From Pseudomonas chlororaphis (lineage in GTDB: Bacteria > Pseudomonadota > Gammaproteobacteria > Pseudomonadales > Pseudomonadaceae): a DNA stretch of 64,000 bases. The stretch covers positions 1,147,001 through 1,211,000 of the forward strand of contig CP011020.1 of assembly GCA_001023535.1 (NCBI GenBank), given 5' to 3'. A program made the translations under genes and the position numbers. The notes beneath the pieces were generated by a model that was given only the letters and a program-made list of their open reading frames with translations, had not been told where the DNA came from and did no database searches. Positions 46,354 to 57,720 of this stretch are shown in pieces; the first letter of the stretch is position 1; each line of letters opens with the position of its first letter.

Positions 46354-46447
46354 TGTGGCGAGGGAGCTTGCTCCCGCTCGGCTGCGAAGCAGTCGCAAAA
46401 TCCTGGGCCTGCTTCGCAGTCCAGCGGGAGCAAGCTCCCTCGCCACA
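46354..46447. repeat. REP variant pair (GGCGAGGGAGC type)
   Basis: TGTGGCGAGGGAGCTTGCTC at 46354 is mirrored by GAGCAAGCTCCCTCGCCACA ending at 46447. It lies between two convergent genes and may end both transcripts. Confidence 0.85.
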
Positions 46448-46480
46448 GGTTTCCATCAACCGCCCCCCCCAACTCATCGG

Positions 46481-48053
<1,573 letters not shown>

Positions 48054-48054
48054 T

Positions 48055-48082
48055 AAAAAAACCCGGCGATTGCGCCGGGTTT
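48055..48082 (-). terminator. rho-independent terminator of the liv operon
   Basis: AAACCCGGCG-CAAT-CGCCGGGTTT read on the minus strand, followed by a run of T (48055-48060 as A on plus). It starts 20 nt after the livF stop. Confidence 0.92.
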
Positions 48083-48101
48083 CCTCATTGCAATCCCTGC
48101 C

Positions 48102-48818
48102 TCAATGCCCGCCCAGGTACGCGTTGCGCACCTCTTCGTTGGCGAGCAGTTCCTTGCCGGTGCCGGTCAGGCGGATTTCACCGTTGACCATCACGTAGGC
48201 CCGGTCCGACAGCTTGAGGGCGTGATTGGCGTTCTGCTCCACCAGGAAGATGGTCATCCCCGTGGATGCCAGCTCCCGCAGGGTGGAGAAGATCTGCTTC
48301 ACCACGATCGGCGCCAGCCCCAGGCTCGGCTCGTCGAGCAGCAACAACTTCGGCCGGCTCATCAGTGCCCGGGCGATGGCGAGCATCTGCTGCTCGCCGC
48401 CGGACATCGTCATGGCCCGCTGGTTGCGCCGCTCCTTGAGCCGCGGGAACAGCTCGAACATGCGCTGCATGTCTTCGCTGGCGTACTTGTCACCGATGGG
48501 AATGGTGCCCATCAGCAGGTTTTCCTCGACGGTCATGTCGGGGAACACCCGGCGCCCCTCCGGCGACTGCGCAATGCCGTTGGACGCGATGTAGTGGGAC
48601 GACTTGTGGGTAATGTCCACGCCCTGGTAGATGATCTGCCCGCCGGCCGCGCGCGGCTGGCCGAAGATCGACATCAACAGCGTGGACTTGCCGGCACCGT
48701 TGGAGCCGATCAGGCTCACGGTCTCGCCTTCGCCAATGTGCATCGAGACTTTCTTCAGGGCCTGGATCGGCCCGTAGAACACGTCCAGTTCCTTGAGTTC
48801 GAGGATCGGTGTACTCAT
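48102..48818 (-). CDS. livF: branched-chain amino acid ABC transporter, ATPase LivF type
   Basis: 238 residues. ILELKELDVFYGPIQALKKV at the start, Walker A GSNGAGKST (about 38-46), GIAQSPEGRRVFPDMTVEEN, signature MSGGEQQMLAIARALM and Walker B LLLLDEPSLGLAP. It hydrolyses ATP with LivG to import leucine, isoleucine, valine or related amino acids. Last gene of livKHMGF, overlapping livG by 4 nt and followed by a strong terminator. Confidence 0.95.
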   Translation of the reverse strand: MSTPILELKELDVFYGPIQALKKVSMHIGEGETVSLIGSNGAGKSTLLMSIFGQPRAAGGQIIYQGVDITHKSSHYIASNGIAQSPEGRRVFPDMTVEENLLMGTIPIGDKYASEDMQRMFELFPRLKERRNQRAMTMSGGEQQMLAIARALMSRPKLLLLDEPSLGLAPIVVKQIFSTLRELASTGMTIFLVEQNANHALKLSDRAYVMVNGEIRLTGTGKELLANEEVRNAYLGGH

Positions 48819-49687
48819 ACCAATTCCTCTTCATCGGCGCCCAGGTAGGCCGCGATCACCTTCGGATCGTTGCGAATCGCCTCCGGACCGCCCTCGGCGA
48901 TGACGTTGCCGTGGTCCAGCACCACGATGTGGTCGGAAATGCTCATTACCATGCCCATGTCGTGTTCGATCAGCACCACGGTCAGATCATGCTCGTCGCG
49001 CAGCAGCCGGATCATCGCGCTCAGCGCTTCGGTTTCCTGAGGGTTGAGGCCGGCCGCCGGCTCGTCCAGGCAGATGATCTGCGGACGGGTGCACATGGCC
49101 CGGGCAATTTCCAGGCGCCGTTGCTGGCCGTAGGAAAGCTCGCCCGCCAGGCGGTTGGCGCAATCCACCAGGTCCACCACTTCCAACCAGTAGAAGGCGT
49201 GGTCCAGGGCATCGCTTTCAGCCTTGCGGTAGCCCTTGGTGTTGAGGATGCCGGCCAACAGGCTGCGGTTGACCCACATGTGCTGGGCCACCAGCAGGTT
49301 TTCCAGCACCGACATTTCCTTGAACAAGCGGATGTTCTGGAACGTCCGGGCCAGGCCGGCGCGGTTCACCAGGTGGGTCCCGCCGAACATCTTGTAGTAC
49401 AGCCGGCTGGCGAAGGATTTCGGCGACACGAAGTCGGTCGGCCGGAAGGCCTCGCCCAACAGCTTGATGACGTTGGTCCGCTCGCCACGCACGTTGAGCT
49501 CGATCCTGCCGCCCGAAGCTTTGTAGAACCCGGTCAAGCAGTTGAACACCGTGGTCTTGCCCGCGCCGTTGGGGCCGATCAGGGCGAAGATCGAGTTGCG
49601 CTTGACCTGTAGGCTGACGTCGCTGAGGGCCTTGATGCCACCGAACTGCATCATCAGGTTTTCTACGGAAAGTACGACTTCGCTCAT
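48815..49687 (-). CDS. livG: branched-chain amino acid ABC transporter, ATPase LivG type
   Basis: 290 residues. SVENLMMQFGGIKALSDVSL, Walker A GPNGAGKTT (about 38-46), LARTFQNIRLFKEMSVLENL, signature LSYGQQRRLEIARAM and Walker B ICLDEPAAGLNPQE are those of LivG. Partner of LivF. It overlaps livM upstream and livF downstream by 4 nt each, so the three are translationally coupled. Length is slightly longer than E. coli LivG, as is usual in Pseudomonas. Confidence 0.95.
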   Translation of the reverse strand: MSEVVLSVENLMMQFGGIKALSDVSLQVKRNSIFALIGPNGAGKTTVFNCLTGFYKASGGRIELNVRGERTNVIKLLGEAFRPTDFVSPKSFASRLYYKMFGGTHLVNRAGLARTFQNIRLFKEMSVLENLLVAQHMWVNRSLLAGILNTKGYRKAESDALDHAFYWLEVVDLVDCANRLAGELSYGQQRRLEIARAMCTRPQIICLDEPAAGLNPQETEALSAMIRLLRDEHDLTVVLIEHDMGMVMSISDHIVVLDHGNVIAEGGPEAIRNDPKVIAAYLGADEEELV

Positions 49688-50964
49688 GGCGCTACCCCCT
49701 TGCGCGGCGTCACACCGGTACGGCTGATACGAATCAGGCCGCGAGGTCGCCAGATCATCATCAACACCATCAACACGCCGAACAGCAGCACCCGGTACTC
49801 GGAGAAACTGCGCAGCAACTCCGGCGCCACAGTGAGCACGAACGCCGCGATCACCACGCCCACGGTCGAGCCCATGCCACCGAGCACGACGATCGCCAGG
49901 ATCAGCGCCGACTCGAAGAAGGTGAACGACGATGGGTTGACGAACCCCTGGTAGCTGGCGAAGAACACCCCGGCCAGGCCGGCCGTGGAGGCGCCAATGG
50001 TGAACGCCGATAGCTTGACCAGCACGTGGTTCAGGCCCATGGAGCGGCAGGCGATTTCATCTTCGCGCAGGGCTTCCCAGGCACGCCCGACCGGCATGCG
50101 GGTCAGGCGATGCTTGATGTAGAGCACCAGCATCACGACGATGAACAGCACGATGTAGATGAACAGGAATTTCAGGTTCGGGTTGTAATCGATACCGAAG
50201 AACTCATGGAACGGCACCCCGCCGTCCTTCGCCCTTCGCCCGAACTCCAGGCCGAAGAACGTCGGCGACGGCACTGGCATGCCATTGGGCCCGCCCGTGA
50301 ACGACAGCCAGTTGTTGAGCACCAGCCGGATGATCTCGCCAAAGCCCAGGGTCACGATCGCCAGGTAGTCACCGTGCATTCGCAACACCGGGAACCCCAA
50401 TATGCAGCCGGCCATCGCCGCCGCAATCGCCGCCAGGGGCAGCACCGTCCAGAAACCCAGGCCCAGGTACTGGTAACCCAGCGCCAGGCCATAGGCGCCG
50501 ATGGCGTAGAACGCCACGTAGCCCAGGTCGAGCAGCCCCGCCAGGCCGACCACGATATTCAGGCCCAGGCCCAGTAACACGTAGATCAACCCGAGGATGA
50601 CCACCGTGAGCACGTATTTGTTGGCGAAGAACGGAAACACGATGGCGATCACGATCAGTGCCGGGATGATCCAGCGCAGGCGCGACTTGTAGTCCGGTGG
50701 CAGGACGTGCACGCCGGAGCCGGAGCTTTCGAAACCCTGGAGCACCTTCAGGCCCCGAGGCGTTTGCAGGAACAGGCTCAAGGCAAAGCGCCCGATCATC
50801 ACGATCGCCACCAGCCAGCCGACGCGGGCCGGTTGCAGGTTGAAGCTGTAGCCGTCGAGCACCACGCCGACAATCGGCCCGAACACGATCAGCGAGATCA
50901 GCCCGGCCAGGATCGCGTCGATGACGCTCTGTTTGATATCAATCGGTTTATTGGCAGCAGACAT
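49684..50964 (-). CDS. livM: branched-chain amino acid ABC transporter, permease LivM type
   Basis: 426 residues with about ten helices. LIYVLLGLGLNIVVGLAGLL then DLGYVAFYAIGAYGLAL (about 130-165), GDYLAIVTLGFGEIIRLVLN and the cytoplasmic coupling helix AWEALREDEIACRSMGLNHV followed by LVKLSAFTIGAS are LivM signatures. A longer N-terminal region (about 110 residues, two helices) is typical of Pseudomonas BraE-like proteins. It pairs with LivH, 2 nt upstream. Confidence 0.95.
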   Translation of the reverse strand: MSAANKPIDIKQSVIDAILAGLISLIVFGPIVGVVLDGYSFNLQPARVGWLVAIVMIGRFALSLFLQTPRGLKVLQGFESSGSGVHVLPPDYKSRLRWIIPALIVIAIVFPFFANKYVLTVVILGLIYVLLGLGLNIVVGLAGLLDLGYVAFYAIGAYGLALGYQYLGLGFWTVLPLAAIAAAMAGCILGFPVLRMHGDYLAIVTLGFGEIIRLVLNNWLSFTGGPNGMPVPSPTFFGLEFGRRAKDGGVPFHEFFGIDYNPNLKFLFIYIVLFIVVMLVLYIKHRLTRMPVGRAWEALREDEIACRSMGLNHVLVKLSAFTIGASTAGLAGVFFASYQGFVNPSSFTFFESALILAIVVLGGMGSTVGVVIAAFVLTVAPELLRSFSEYRVLLFGVLMVLMMIWRPRGLIRISRTGVTPRKGVAP

Positions 50965-50966
50965 AC

Positions 50967-51881
<915 letters not shown>

Positions 51882-52015
51882 AACGCGATCTCACGCATTT
51901 GAAAGGCTGCACGCACAACGCGGCGACGGACCGGGGTTCAGCCGCCGACGCGGCACGATGTGTGCGCAGCTTTCGAGAGAAAAGACAGGTGGGTCTTAGC
52001 CCGGGAAGGACGATC

Positions 52016-52044
52016 GTGGTGAGGGAGCAAGCTCCCTCGCCACA
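52016..52044. repeat. single REP-variant hairpin between livK and livH
   Basis: GAGGGAGC-AA-GCTCCCTC with flanking GGTGA/TCGCC is one lone element. Its place after the binding-protein gene fits mRNA stabilisation or attenuation. Confidence 0.6.
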
Positions 52045-52061
52045 AGCCGTTATCCCTTCAA

Positions 52062-53198
52062 TTATTTCTGTTTTTCCAACTGATGGTATTTGCCGTCCTT
52101 GTCCCACTGGTAGACCACGTAGTCGGAGACCTTCAGGTCACCCTTGGCGTCCCACTCTTTCTTGCCCATGACGGTCTGCACCGGATTGGCCTTCAGCCAC
52201 TTGGCCGCGTCCTCGCCCTTGTTGGACTTGGCACCGTTGAAACCGGCGGCCAGCGCCTGGACCGACGCGTAGGCGTACAGGGTGTAGCCTTCAGGCTCGA
52301 CGCCCTGGGCCCGGAAAGCGTCCACCACGGCCTTGCTGTCTGGCAGCAGGCGCGGATCGGCGCCGAAGGTCATGTACACGCCATCGACGTATTGCGCGCC
52401 GCCGGCGGTGGTGACCAGTTCGTCGGTGACGATGCCATCGTCGGACATGAATTTCACGTCCTTGAGGCCTTGTTCACGCAGTTGGCGAACCAGCGGGCCG
52501 GCTTCCGGGTGCAGGCCACCGAAGTAGACCACGTCGGCACCGGCCGCCCGGATCTTGGTGACCACGGCGCTGAAGTCTTTCTCGCCACGGGTCAGGCCTT
52601 CATACAGCACGGCCTTCACGCCACGCTTCTCCAGCTGTGCCTTGGTGGCATCCGCCAGGCCCTGGCCGTAGGTGTCCTTGTCGTGCAGCACGACGACTTT
52701 CTTGCCCTTGAGCACGTCGACGATGTAGTCGCCGGCCACGATGCCCTGCTGGTCGTCACGCCCGCACATGCGGAACATCGCGCTCAGGCCGCGCTCGGTC
52801 ACTGCCGGGTTGGTCGAGCCTGGGGTGATGGCGATGACACCCGCCTCGTCATAGACCTCGGAGGCCGGGATGGTGTTGGACGAGCAGAAGTGCCCGACCA
52901 CGCCAATCACCTTGTCCTGGTCCACCAGGCGGTTGGCCACGGCCACGGCCTGCTTGGGTTCGCAGGCGTCGTCGCCGGCGACCAGGACGATTTTCTCACC
53001 GTTGACGCCACCGGCCTTGTTGATGACATCAGCGGCCGCCTGGGCACCTTTCATGTACTGCTCGCCGAAGGCCGCGTTGGCCCCCGTCATTGGCCCCGCC
53101 ACACCGAATTTCACATCAGCCTGCGCAAACGCGGACACACCCAGCGCAGCTGCCACTGCGAGGGCCAGGAAGCCTTTCTTGTAAAACGTCTGGGACAT
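52062..53198 (-). CDS. livK: branched-chain amino acid ABC transporter, periplasmic binding protein LivK type
   Basis: 378 residues from ATG 53196-53198 with GGAG 9 nt upstream. Signal peptide MSQTFYKKGFLALAVAAALG ending at FAQA. DVKFGVAGPMTGANAAFGEQ is the Leu/Ile/Val-binding start; GDDACEPKQAVAVANRLVDQ and GHFCSSNTIPASEVY contain the two cysteines of the conserved disulphide. It captures branched-chain amino acids. By its position near ama and pnc genes it corresponds to the P. aeruginosa PA4913 system rather than BraC, as far as I recall. The upstream region has four GTGCAACC repeats. Confidence 0.94.
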   Translation of the reverse strand: MSQTFYKKGFLALAVAAALGVSAFAQADVKFGVAGPMTGANAAFGEQYMKGAQAAADVINKAGGVNGEKIVLVAGDDACEPKQAVAVANRLVDQDKVIGVVGHFCSSNTIPASEVYDEAGVIAITPGSTNPAVTERGLSAMFRMCGRDDQQGIVAGDYIVDVLKGKKVVVLHDKDTYGQGLADATKAQLEKRGVKAVLYEGLTRGEKDFSAVVTKIRAAGADVVYFGGLHPEAGPLVRQLREQGLKDVKFMSDDGIVTDELVTTAGGAQYVDGVYMTFGADPRLLPDSKAVVDAFRAQGVEPEGYTLYAYASVQALAAGFNGAKSNKGEDAAKWLKANPVQTVMGKKEWDAKGDLKVSDYVVYQWDKDGKYHQLEKQK

Positions 53199-53348
53199 GA
53201 GGTGGTGCTCCAAGGTTTTTTTTAGTTGGCACTGCGACTTCATTTCACTGAGAAGCTCAGAGCAAGGGCCGTGCCATCGGTTTTTTATTCTGAAAAAAGT
53301 CGCTGCTTTATTGTTATTTCGACTGTTTCGGGCCCTTTTTCATAGGGC

Positions 53349-53448
53349 GTGCAACCGTCTAAACCGCACAAGGTGCAACCTTGCATTTATGTGGGTGAAA
53401 CCCTCCATGAGCCATCATTGCAACCATCGTACGAAACGACGTGCAACC
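53349..53448 (-). promoter_or_regulatory. four direct repeats of (G/T)TGCAACC upstream of livK
   Basis: GTGCAACC at 53349, 53373 and 53441 and TTGCAACC at 53418 (read on plus; GGTTGCAC on minus) are spaced 24, 45 and 23 nt, close to two, four and two helical turns. They lie 150-250 bp before livK in a 370-bp gene-free stretch. This is the pattern of a cooperative regulator binding one face of the DNA; the factor is unknown. Confidence 0.5.
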
Positions 53449-53568
53449 ACGCTGTAACATCCTGCGTCACCGAACTGCACACTGGCGGTGCGCAACTGCT
53501 ACAACCCGCACCATAACAGGCTAGCCGCTGCGCCGGAAAACGCGGCGCGCGGTAACATTTTTCTACAC

Positions 53569-54852
53569 TCAGATGACGATCCGCAGGCACTGGCCCGCGT
53601 GATACAGCGAAAAACCCGCCTCGTACAGGCAACTGCGCAGCCCCACGCCGGCCAGCGGCTGCATGGGCGCGAAGGGGATCGGCAGCGCCTTCGCGTCGCC
53701 CCGGCAAAGGTAGTCGGCGAAGGCCTTGCCGACCACCGTCCCGGTGGTCACCCCGCGCCCGTTGTAGCCCGTCACGGCCACCAGCCCGGGGGCCGGCTCG
53801 AACAGGCGCATCAGGTGATCCGGGGTAAAGGCAATGCACCCGGTCCAGGTGCATTCCCACTCCACGGGCTTGAGATAGGGAAAATAGTGGCGCTGTACCC
53901 GGTCGGCCCACGCCTTGAGGAACCAGGTCGGCTTGCGGTTGCCATTGCCCAGGCTGCCGAGCAACAAGCGACCGTCCTTGTCCCGGCGAATGCTGCTCAA
54001 GACCTGGCGGGTGTCCCACGAACCCTGTCCGCCCGGCAGGATGCGCCGGGCCGCGTCGTCGGTCAGCGGGACCGAGGCGACCTGGTAGTAATAGCCCGGG
54101 AAAAAGTTGCGCCGCAGCTCGGTCCAGTCGCCTTCGGTGTAGGCGTTGGACGCGATCACCACCTGCTCGGCCAGCACCGAGCCCTGGGCCGTTTGCACCG
54201 ACCAGCGCTGGCCTTGGCGCTCCAGGCGGGTGACCGGGGAGTGATCGAACAACCGCCCGCCAAGGTCCCTGGCCGTCTTGGCCAGGCCGCTGGCGTAAGC
54301 CATGGGGTTGAGCGTGCCGGCGCGTCGGTCGAGCAAGGCGGCGGCGATTTTCGAGGTGCCCGTGGCCTCGACGCAGGCTTGCCCGGTGAGCAGCTCCACT
54401 GGGGCGCCACGGCGCTTCCATTGGGCTTCGCGACTGCGCAGGTCAGCCTCGCCCCGGGCGTTATGGGCCATGTGCAGGGTGCCTTCGCGGCGCAACTGGC
54501 AATCGATGTTGTATTTGTCGACGAGGCTGAACACCAGGGCTGGCGCGGCCCCCAGCATGCGATTGAGCTGGCTGCCCACCGCTTCGCCGAACCCGGCCTC
54601 GATCTCGTCCGGCGGGATCCAAAGGCCGGCGTTCACCAGCCCGACGTTGCGCCCCGAGCCTCCATGCCCGGCCCGATGGGCCTCCAGCAACGCGACGCGC
54701 TTGCCCTGCTCCAGCAAATGCACGGCTGCCGACAGCCCGGTGAAGCCGGCGCCGATCACGCAGACATCGGCTGTGATCTCCCCGGTGAGCGAAGTATTTT
54801 CAGGCCTTTGCGGCGTCAGTTTTTCCCACAGACATTCTTCGCGTAACGGCAT
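53569..54852 (-). CDS. amaA: FAD-dependent oxidoreductase, L-pipecolate oxidase (AmaA)
   Basis: 427 residues of the D-amino-acid oxidase/glycine oxidase (DAO) family. The dinucleotide-binding motif ADVCVIGAGFTGLSAAVHLL (about 28-47) and a C-terminal GYNGRGVTTGTVVGKAFADY complete the FAD site. Other DAO enzymes such as gamma-glutamylputrescine oxidase look alike. The assignment to L-pipecolate oxidation rests on the neighbouring piperidine-6-carboxylate dehydrogenase gene (amaB), the pair known from P. putida lysine catabolism. amaB is upstream on the same strand, with a REP pair in the 170-nt gap. The product would be piperideine-6-carboxylate, the AmaB substrate. Confidence 0.83.
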   Translation of the reverse strand: MPLREECLWEKLTPQRPENTSLTGEITADVCVIGAGFTGLSAAVHLLEQGKRVALLEAHRAGHGGSGRNVGLVNAGLWIPPDEIEAGFGEAVGSQLNRMLGAAPALVFSLVDKYNIDCQLRREGTLHMAHNARGEADLRSREAQWKRRGAPVELLTGQACVEATGTSKIAAALLDRRAGTLNPMAYASGLAKTARDLGGRLFDHSPVTRLERQGQRWSVQTAQGSVLAEQVVIASNAYTEGDWTELRRNFFPGYYYQVASVPLTDDAARRILPGGQGSWDTRQVLSSIRRDKDGRLLLGSLGNGNRKPTWFLKAWADRVQRHYFPYLKPVEWECTWTGCIAFTPDHLMRLFEPAPGLVAVTGYNGRGVTTGTVVGKAFADYLCRGDAKALPIPFAPMQPLAGVGLRSCLYEAGFSLYHAGQCLRIVI

Positions 54853-54894
54853 TGCCAGACTCCGAAAAAGAAACCCAACCCCTACACATTCAGC

Positions 54895-54983
54895 TGTGGG
54901 AGCGGGCTTGCTCGCGAAAGCGGCGGCACATTCAACGGCTATGTGACTGACGCACCGCTATCGCGAGCAAGCTCGCTCCCACA
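54895..54983. repeat. REP pair between amaB and amaA
   Basis: TGTGGGAGCGGGCTTGCTCG at 54895 and CGAGCAAGCTCGCTCCCACA ending at 54983 fill the gap between the two ama genes. Confidence 0.88.
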
Positions 54984-55021
54984 AAGGATCTCCACGAATT
55001 GAAAATCCGCCCCTAACAACC

Positions 55022-56512
55022 TCAGTCGAAGGTAATCCCTTGGGCCAACGGCAGCGCCAGCGAGTAGTTCACGGTATTGGTCTGGCGGCGCATGTAGCCG
55101 CGCCAGGCGTCGGAACCGGATTCGCGACCGCCGCCGGTTTCTTTCTCGCCACCGAAGGCGCCGCCGATTTCCGCGCCACTCGGGCCGATGTTGACGTTGG
55201 CGATGCCACAGTCGCTGCCCACCGCCGACATGAACTGTTCGGCTTCACGCACGTCAGTGGTGAAGATGCAGGACGACAGGCCCTGGGGCACAGCGTTGTT
55301 CAGGTGCAGGGCCTCGGCGAAGTCCTTGTAGCCGACCACGTACAGGATCGGCGCGAAGGTTTCGTGGCGCACGACGTCGCTCTGCTCCGGCATCTCGACG
55401 ATGGCGGGCGACACGTAATAGGCATTCGGAAACTGGTCTTCGAGCTGGCGCTTGCCGCCGAACACCCGCCCGCCTTCGCTCAGGGCCTGCTCCAGCGCAT
55501 CCTGCATGTTGTCGAAGCTGTGCTGGTCGATCAGCGGCCCGACCAGGTTGCCTTCCAGCGGATGGCCGATGCGCACTTTCGAATAGGCGGCCTTGAGGCG
55601 GGTGACGATTTCATCCTTCACCGACTCGTGGGCGATCAACCGGCGCAACGTGGTGCAACGCTGGCCGGCGGTGCCGACGGCGCTGAACAGGATCGCGCGC
55701 ACGGCCATGTCCAAGTCGGCGCTCGGCGCGAGGATCATGGCGTTGTTGCCGCCCAGTTCGAGGATGCTGCGGGCAAAGCGCGCGGCGACTTTCGGCGCGA
55801 CTTCGCGGCCCATGCGGGTGCTGCCGGTGGCACTGATCAACGCCACGCGAGGATCGTCCACCAACGCTTCACCGGCGTCGCGGCCGCCGATGATCACCTG
55901 GCTCAGGTACGGCGGCGCATCGCTGAAGTTCTTCAGCACGCGCTCGAACAGCGCCTGGCAGGCCAGGGCGGTGAGCGGGGTCTTTTCCGAAGGTTTCCAG
56001 ATCACCGCGTTACCGCACACCAGGGCCAGGGTGGTGTTCCAGGCCCAGACCGCCACCGGGAAGTTGAACGCGCTGATGACCCCGACCACGCCCAGCGGGT
56101 GCCAGGATTCACGCATGTGGTGGCCCGGGCGCTCGGAGGCGATGGTCAGGCCGTACAACTGGCGGGACAGGCCGACGGCGAAGTCGCAGATGTCGATCAT
56201 CTCTTGCACTTCACCCAGGCCTTCCTGGGTGATCTTGCCGGCTTCCCACGACACCAGTTCGCCAAGGTCGGCCTTGTACTGGCGCAACAGGTCGCCGAAT
56301 TGACGCACCAGTTCGCCACGGCGCGGCGCCGGCACCTGGCGCCACAGGTCGAAGGCATGCTCGGCACGGCTGACCTGCTGCTCGACTTCAGCGGCACCTT
56401 CCCAGTTCACGGCGCCGATGCGGCTGCCGTCGATAGGTGAATGCACCGGCTGGGTGCCGTTCTGGTACAGGGCCGAGTCGACACCGAGACGATCAAGCAA
56501 TGCAGCAACCAT
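55022..56512 (-). CDS. amaB: L-piperidine-6-carboxylate dehydrogenase (AmaB, ALDH7 family)
   Basis: 496 residues from MVAALLDRLGVDSALYQNGT; in-frame starts further upstream would cross the divergent promoter. Aldehyde dehydrogenase of the antiquitin type: NAD site ISAFNFPVAVWAWN (about 155-168), ISATGSTRMGREV, general-base glutamate in ILELGGNNAMI (near 257), catalytic cysteine in GQRCTTLRRLI (near 291) and GPSGAEIGGAFGGEKETGGG at the end. It oxidises alpha-aminoadipate semialdehyde/piperideine-6-carboxylate to 2-aminoadipate in lysine breakdown. A divergent LysR gene starts 166 nt away. Confidence 0.93.
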   Translation of the reverse strand: MVAALLDRLGVDSALYQNGTQPVHSPIDGSRIGAVNWEGAAEVEQQVSRAEHAFDLWRQVPAPRRGELVRQFGDLLRQYKADLGELVSWEAGKITQEGLGEVQEMIDICDFAVGLSRQLYGLTIASERPGHHMRESWHPLGVVGVISAFNFPVAVWAWNTTLALVCGNAVIWKPSEKTPLTALACQALFERVLKNFSDAPPYLSQVIIGGRDAGEALVDDPRVALISATGSTRMGREVAPKVAARFARSILELGGNNAMILAPSADLDMAVRAILFSAVGTAGQRCTTLRRLIAHESVKDEIVTRLKAAYSKVRIGHPLEGNLVGPLIDQHSFDNMQDALEQALSEGGRVFGGKRQLEDQFPNAYYVSPAIVEMPEQSDVVRHETFAPILYVVGYKDFAEALHLNNAVPQGLSSCIFTTDVREAEQFMSAVGSDCGIANVNIGPSGAEIGGAFGGEKETGGGRESGSDAWRGYMRRQTNTVNYSLALPLAQGITFD

Positions 56513-56678
56513 GGAAAATTCCTCACGCAAAAGACAATAGGCGGCAACCGGACGAAGACGGCTGATCAGGACTGTAGTTGTAGCTGGCGCGAGACTTGGC
56601 AACAAACGACCATTAAGCGAGATATCATTCCGTTTATTCATGCTGCCCAGGCAGAGCGACCGGAAACAAGGCCTCACC

Positions 56679-57587
56679 ATGCTCAACAAACGCTATTTGC
56701 CATCGATCACGGCGCTGCAATGCTTCGAAGCGGTGACGCGGCACTTGAGTTTCACCCGCGCCGCCGAAGAACTGCACCTGACCCAGAGCGCCGTCAGCAA
56801 GCAGGTCGCGCAACTGGAAGAACTGTTGCAACACTTGCTGTTCCGGCGCGTCCGCCGCCGCCTGCAACTCACGCCGGCCGGCGAGTTGTACCTGGGTGAA
56901 GTGCGAAAAATCCTCACGCAGGTGGAGATGTCCACCCATTACCTGCGTTCCTACGGCGGCGACACTGAAGTCCTGCGGGTTTCCACGCCTCCGACCTTCG
57001 GTGCTCGCTGGCTGGTCCCGCGCCTGAAGGGCTGGCGGCTGCGCCATCCGACGATTCATCTGGACCTGTGCAGCGAACAGGAAGCCGACGACCTGCTGCA
57101 AGGACGCAGCGACCTGGCCTTTTATTTCGGCCAGGGCTCACGACCCGGTTCCGAATCCCTGAAACTGTTCAGCGAAGAACTGGTACCGGTCTGCGCCCCC
57201 GGCAGCCTGCCCGAAAGGCCCTTCAGCGACCCGACCCAACTGGCCGACCTGGTCCTGCTGCAGAACGCCTCCCGCCCACAGGCCTGGCACGACTGGTTCG
57301 ACAGCCAGGGCTACCACACCGAACACAGCTACCACGGGCCACGCTTCGAAACCTTCTACATGTGCATCCGCGCCGCCCAGGTCGGCTGCGGTGTGGCACT
57401 GCTGCCGCGCTTTCTGGTGGAAGAAGAACTGGCCGACGGCAAACTGGTCATCCCCTGGCAACACGCGATGCCCAGCACCAGCGCCTATTACCTGGCCTAC
57501 CCCGAGCACTCGGCGGAGGTGCCCAAGGTGAAGTCGTTTGTGGAATGGATGCTTGAACAGATCGGCAACCCGGATCTGCCACATTAA
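56679..57587 (+). CDS. LysR-type regulator divergent from amaB
   Basis: 302 residues from ATG 56679 (MLNKRYLPSITALQCFEAVT); a start 13 codons earlier is less typical. The HTH HLSFTRAAEELHLTQSAVSK followed by QVAQLEELLQHLLF fills residues 20-55, and the effector domain starts near 90 (VLRVSTPPTFGARWLVPRLK, a GcvA/ArgP-like group). Divergence from amaB makes it the likely regulator of amaBA with a lysine metabolite as coinducer. The 166-bp shared region contains the promoters; no T-N11-A box was chosen. Confidence 0.88.
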   Translation: MLNKRYLPSITALQCFEAVTRHLSFTRAAEELHLTQSAVSKQVAQLEELLQHLLFRRVRRRLQLTPAGELYLGEVRKILTQVEMSTHYLRSYGGDTEVLRVSTPPTFGARWLVPRLKGWRLRHPTIHLDLCSEQEADDLLQGRSDLAFYFGQGSRPGSESLKLFSEELVPVCAPGSLPERPFSDPTQLADLVLLQNASRPQAWHDWFDSQGYHTEHSYHGPRFETFYMCIRAAQVGCGVALLPRFLVEEELADGKLVIPWQHAMPSTSAYYLAYPEHSAEVPKVKSFVEWMLEQIGNPDLPH

Positions 57588-57720
57588 CTGCATCCCTCGC
57601 CACAAAGATCTGCGGGACTAAAAAACACTGGCAATACCCATCCAGGTTATGCGCCACTAACCTTTTCAACAAACCGCTGCACCCCGCTGCCCGACGCAGC
57701 GACCTGCCTGGAGACCCGCC

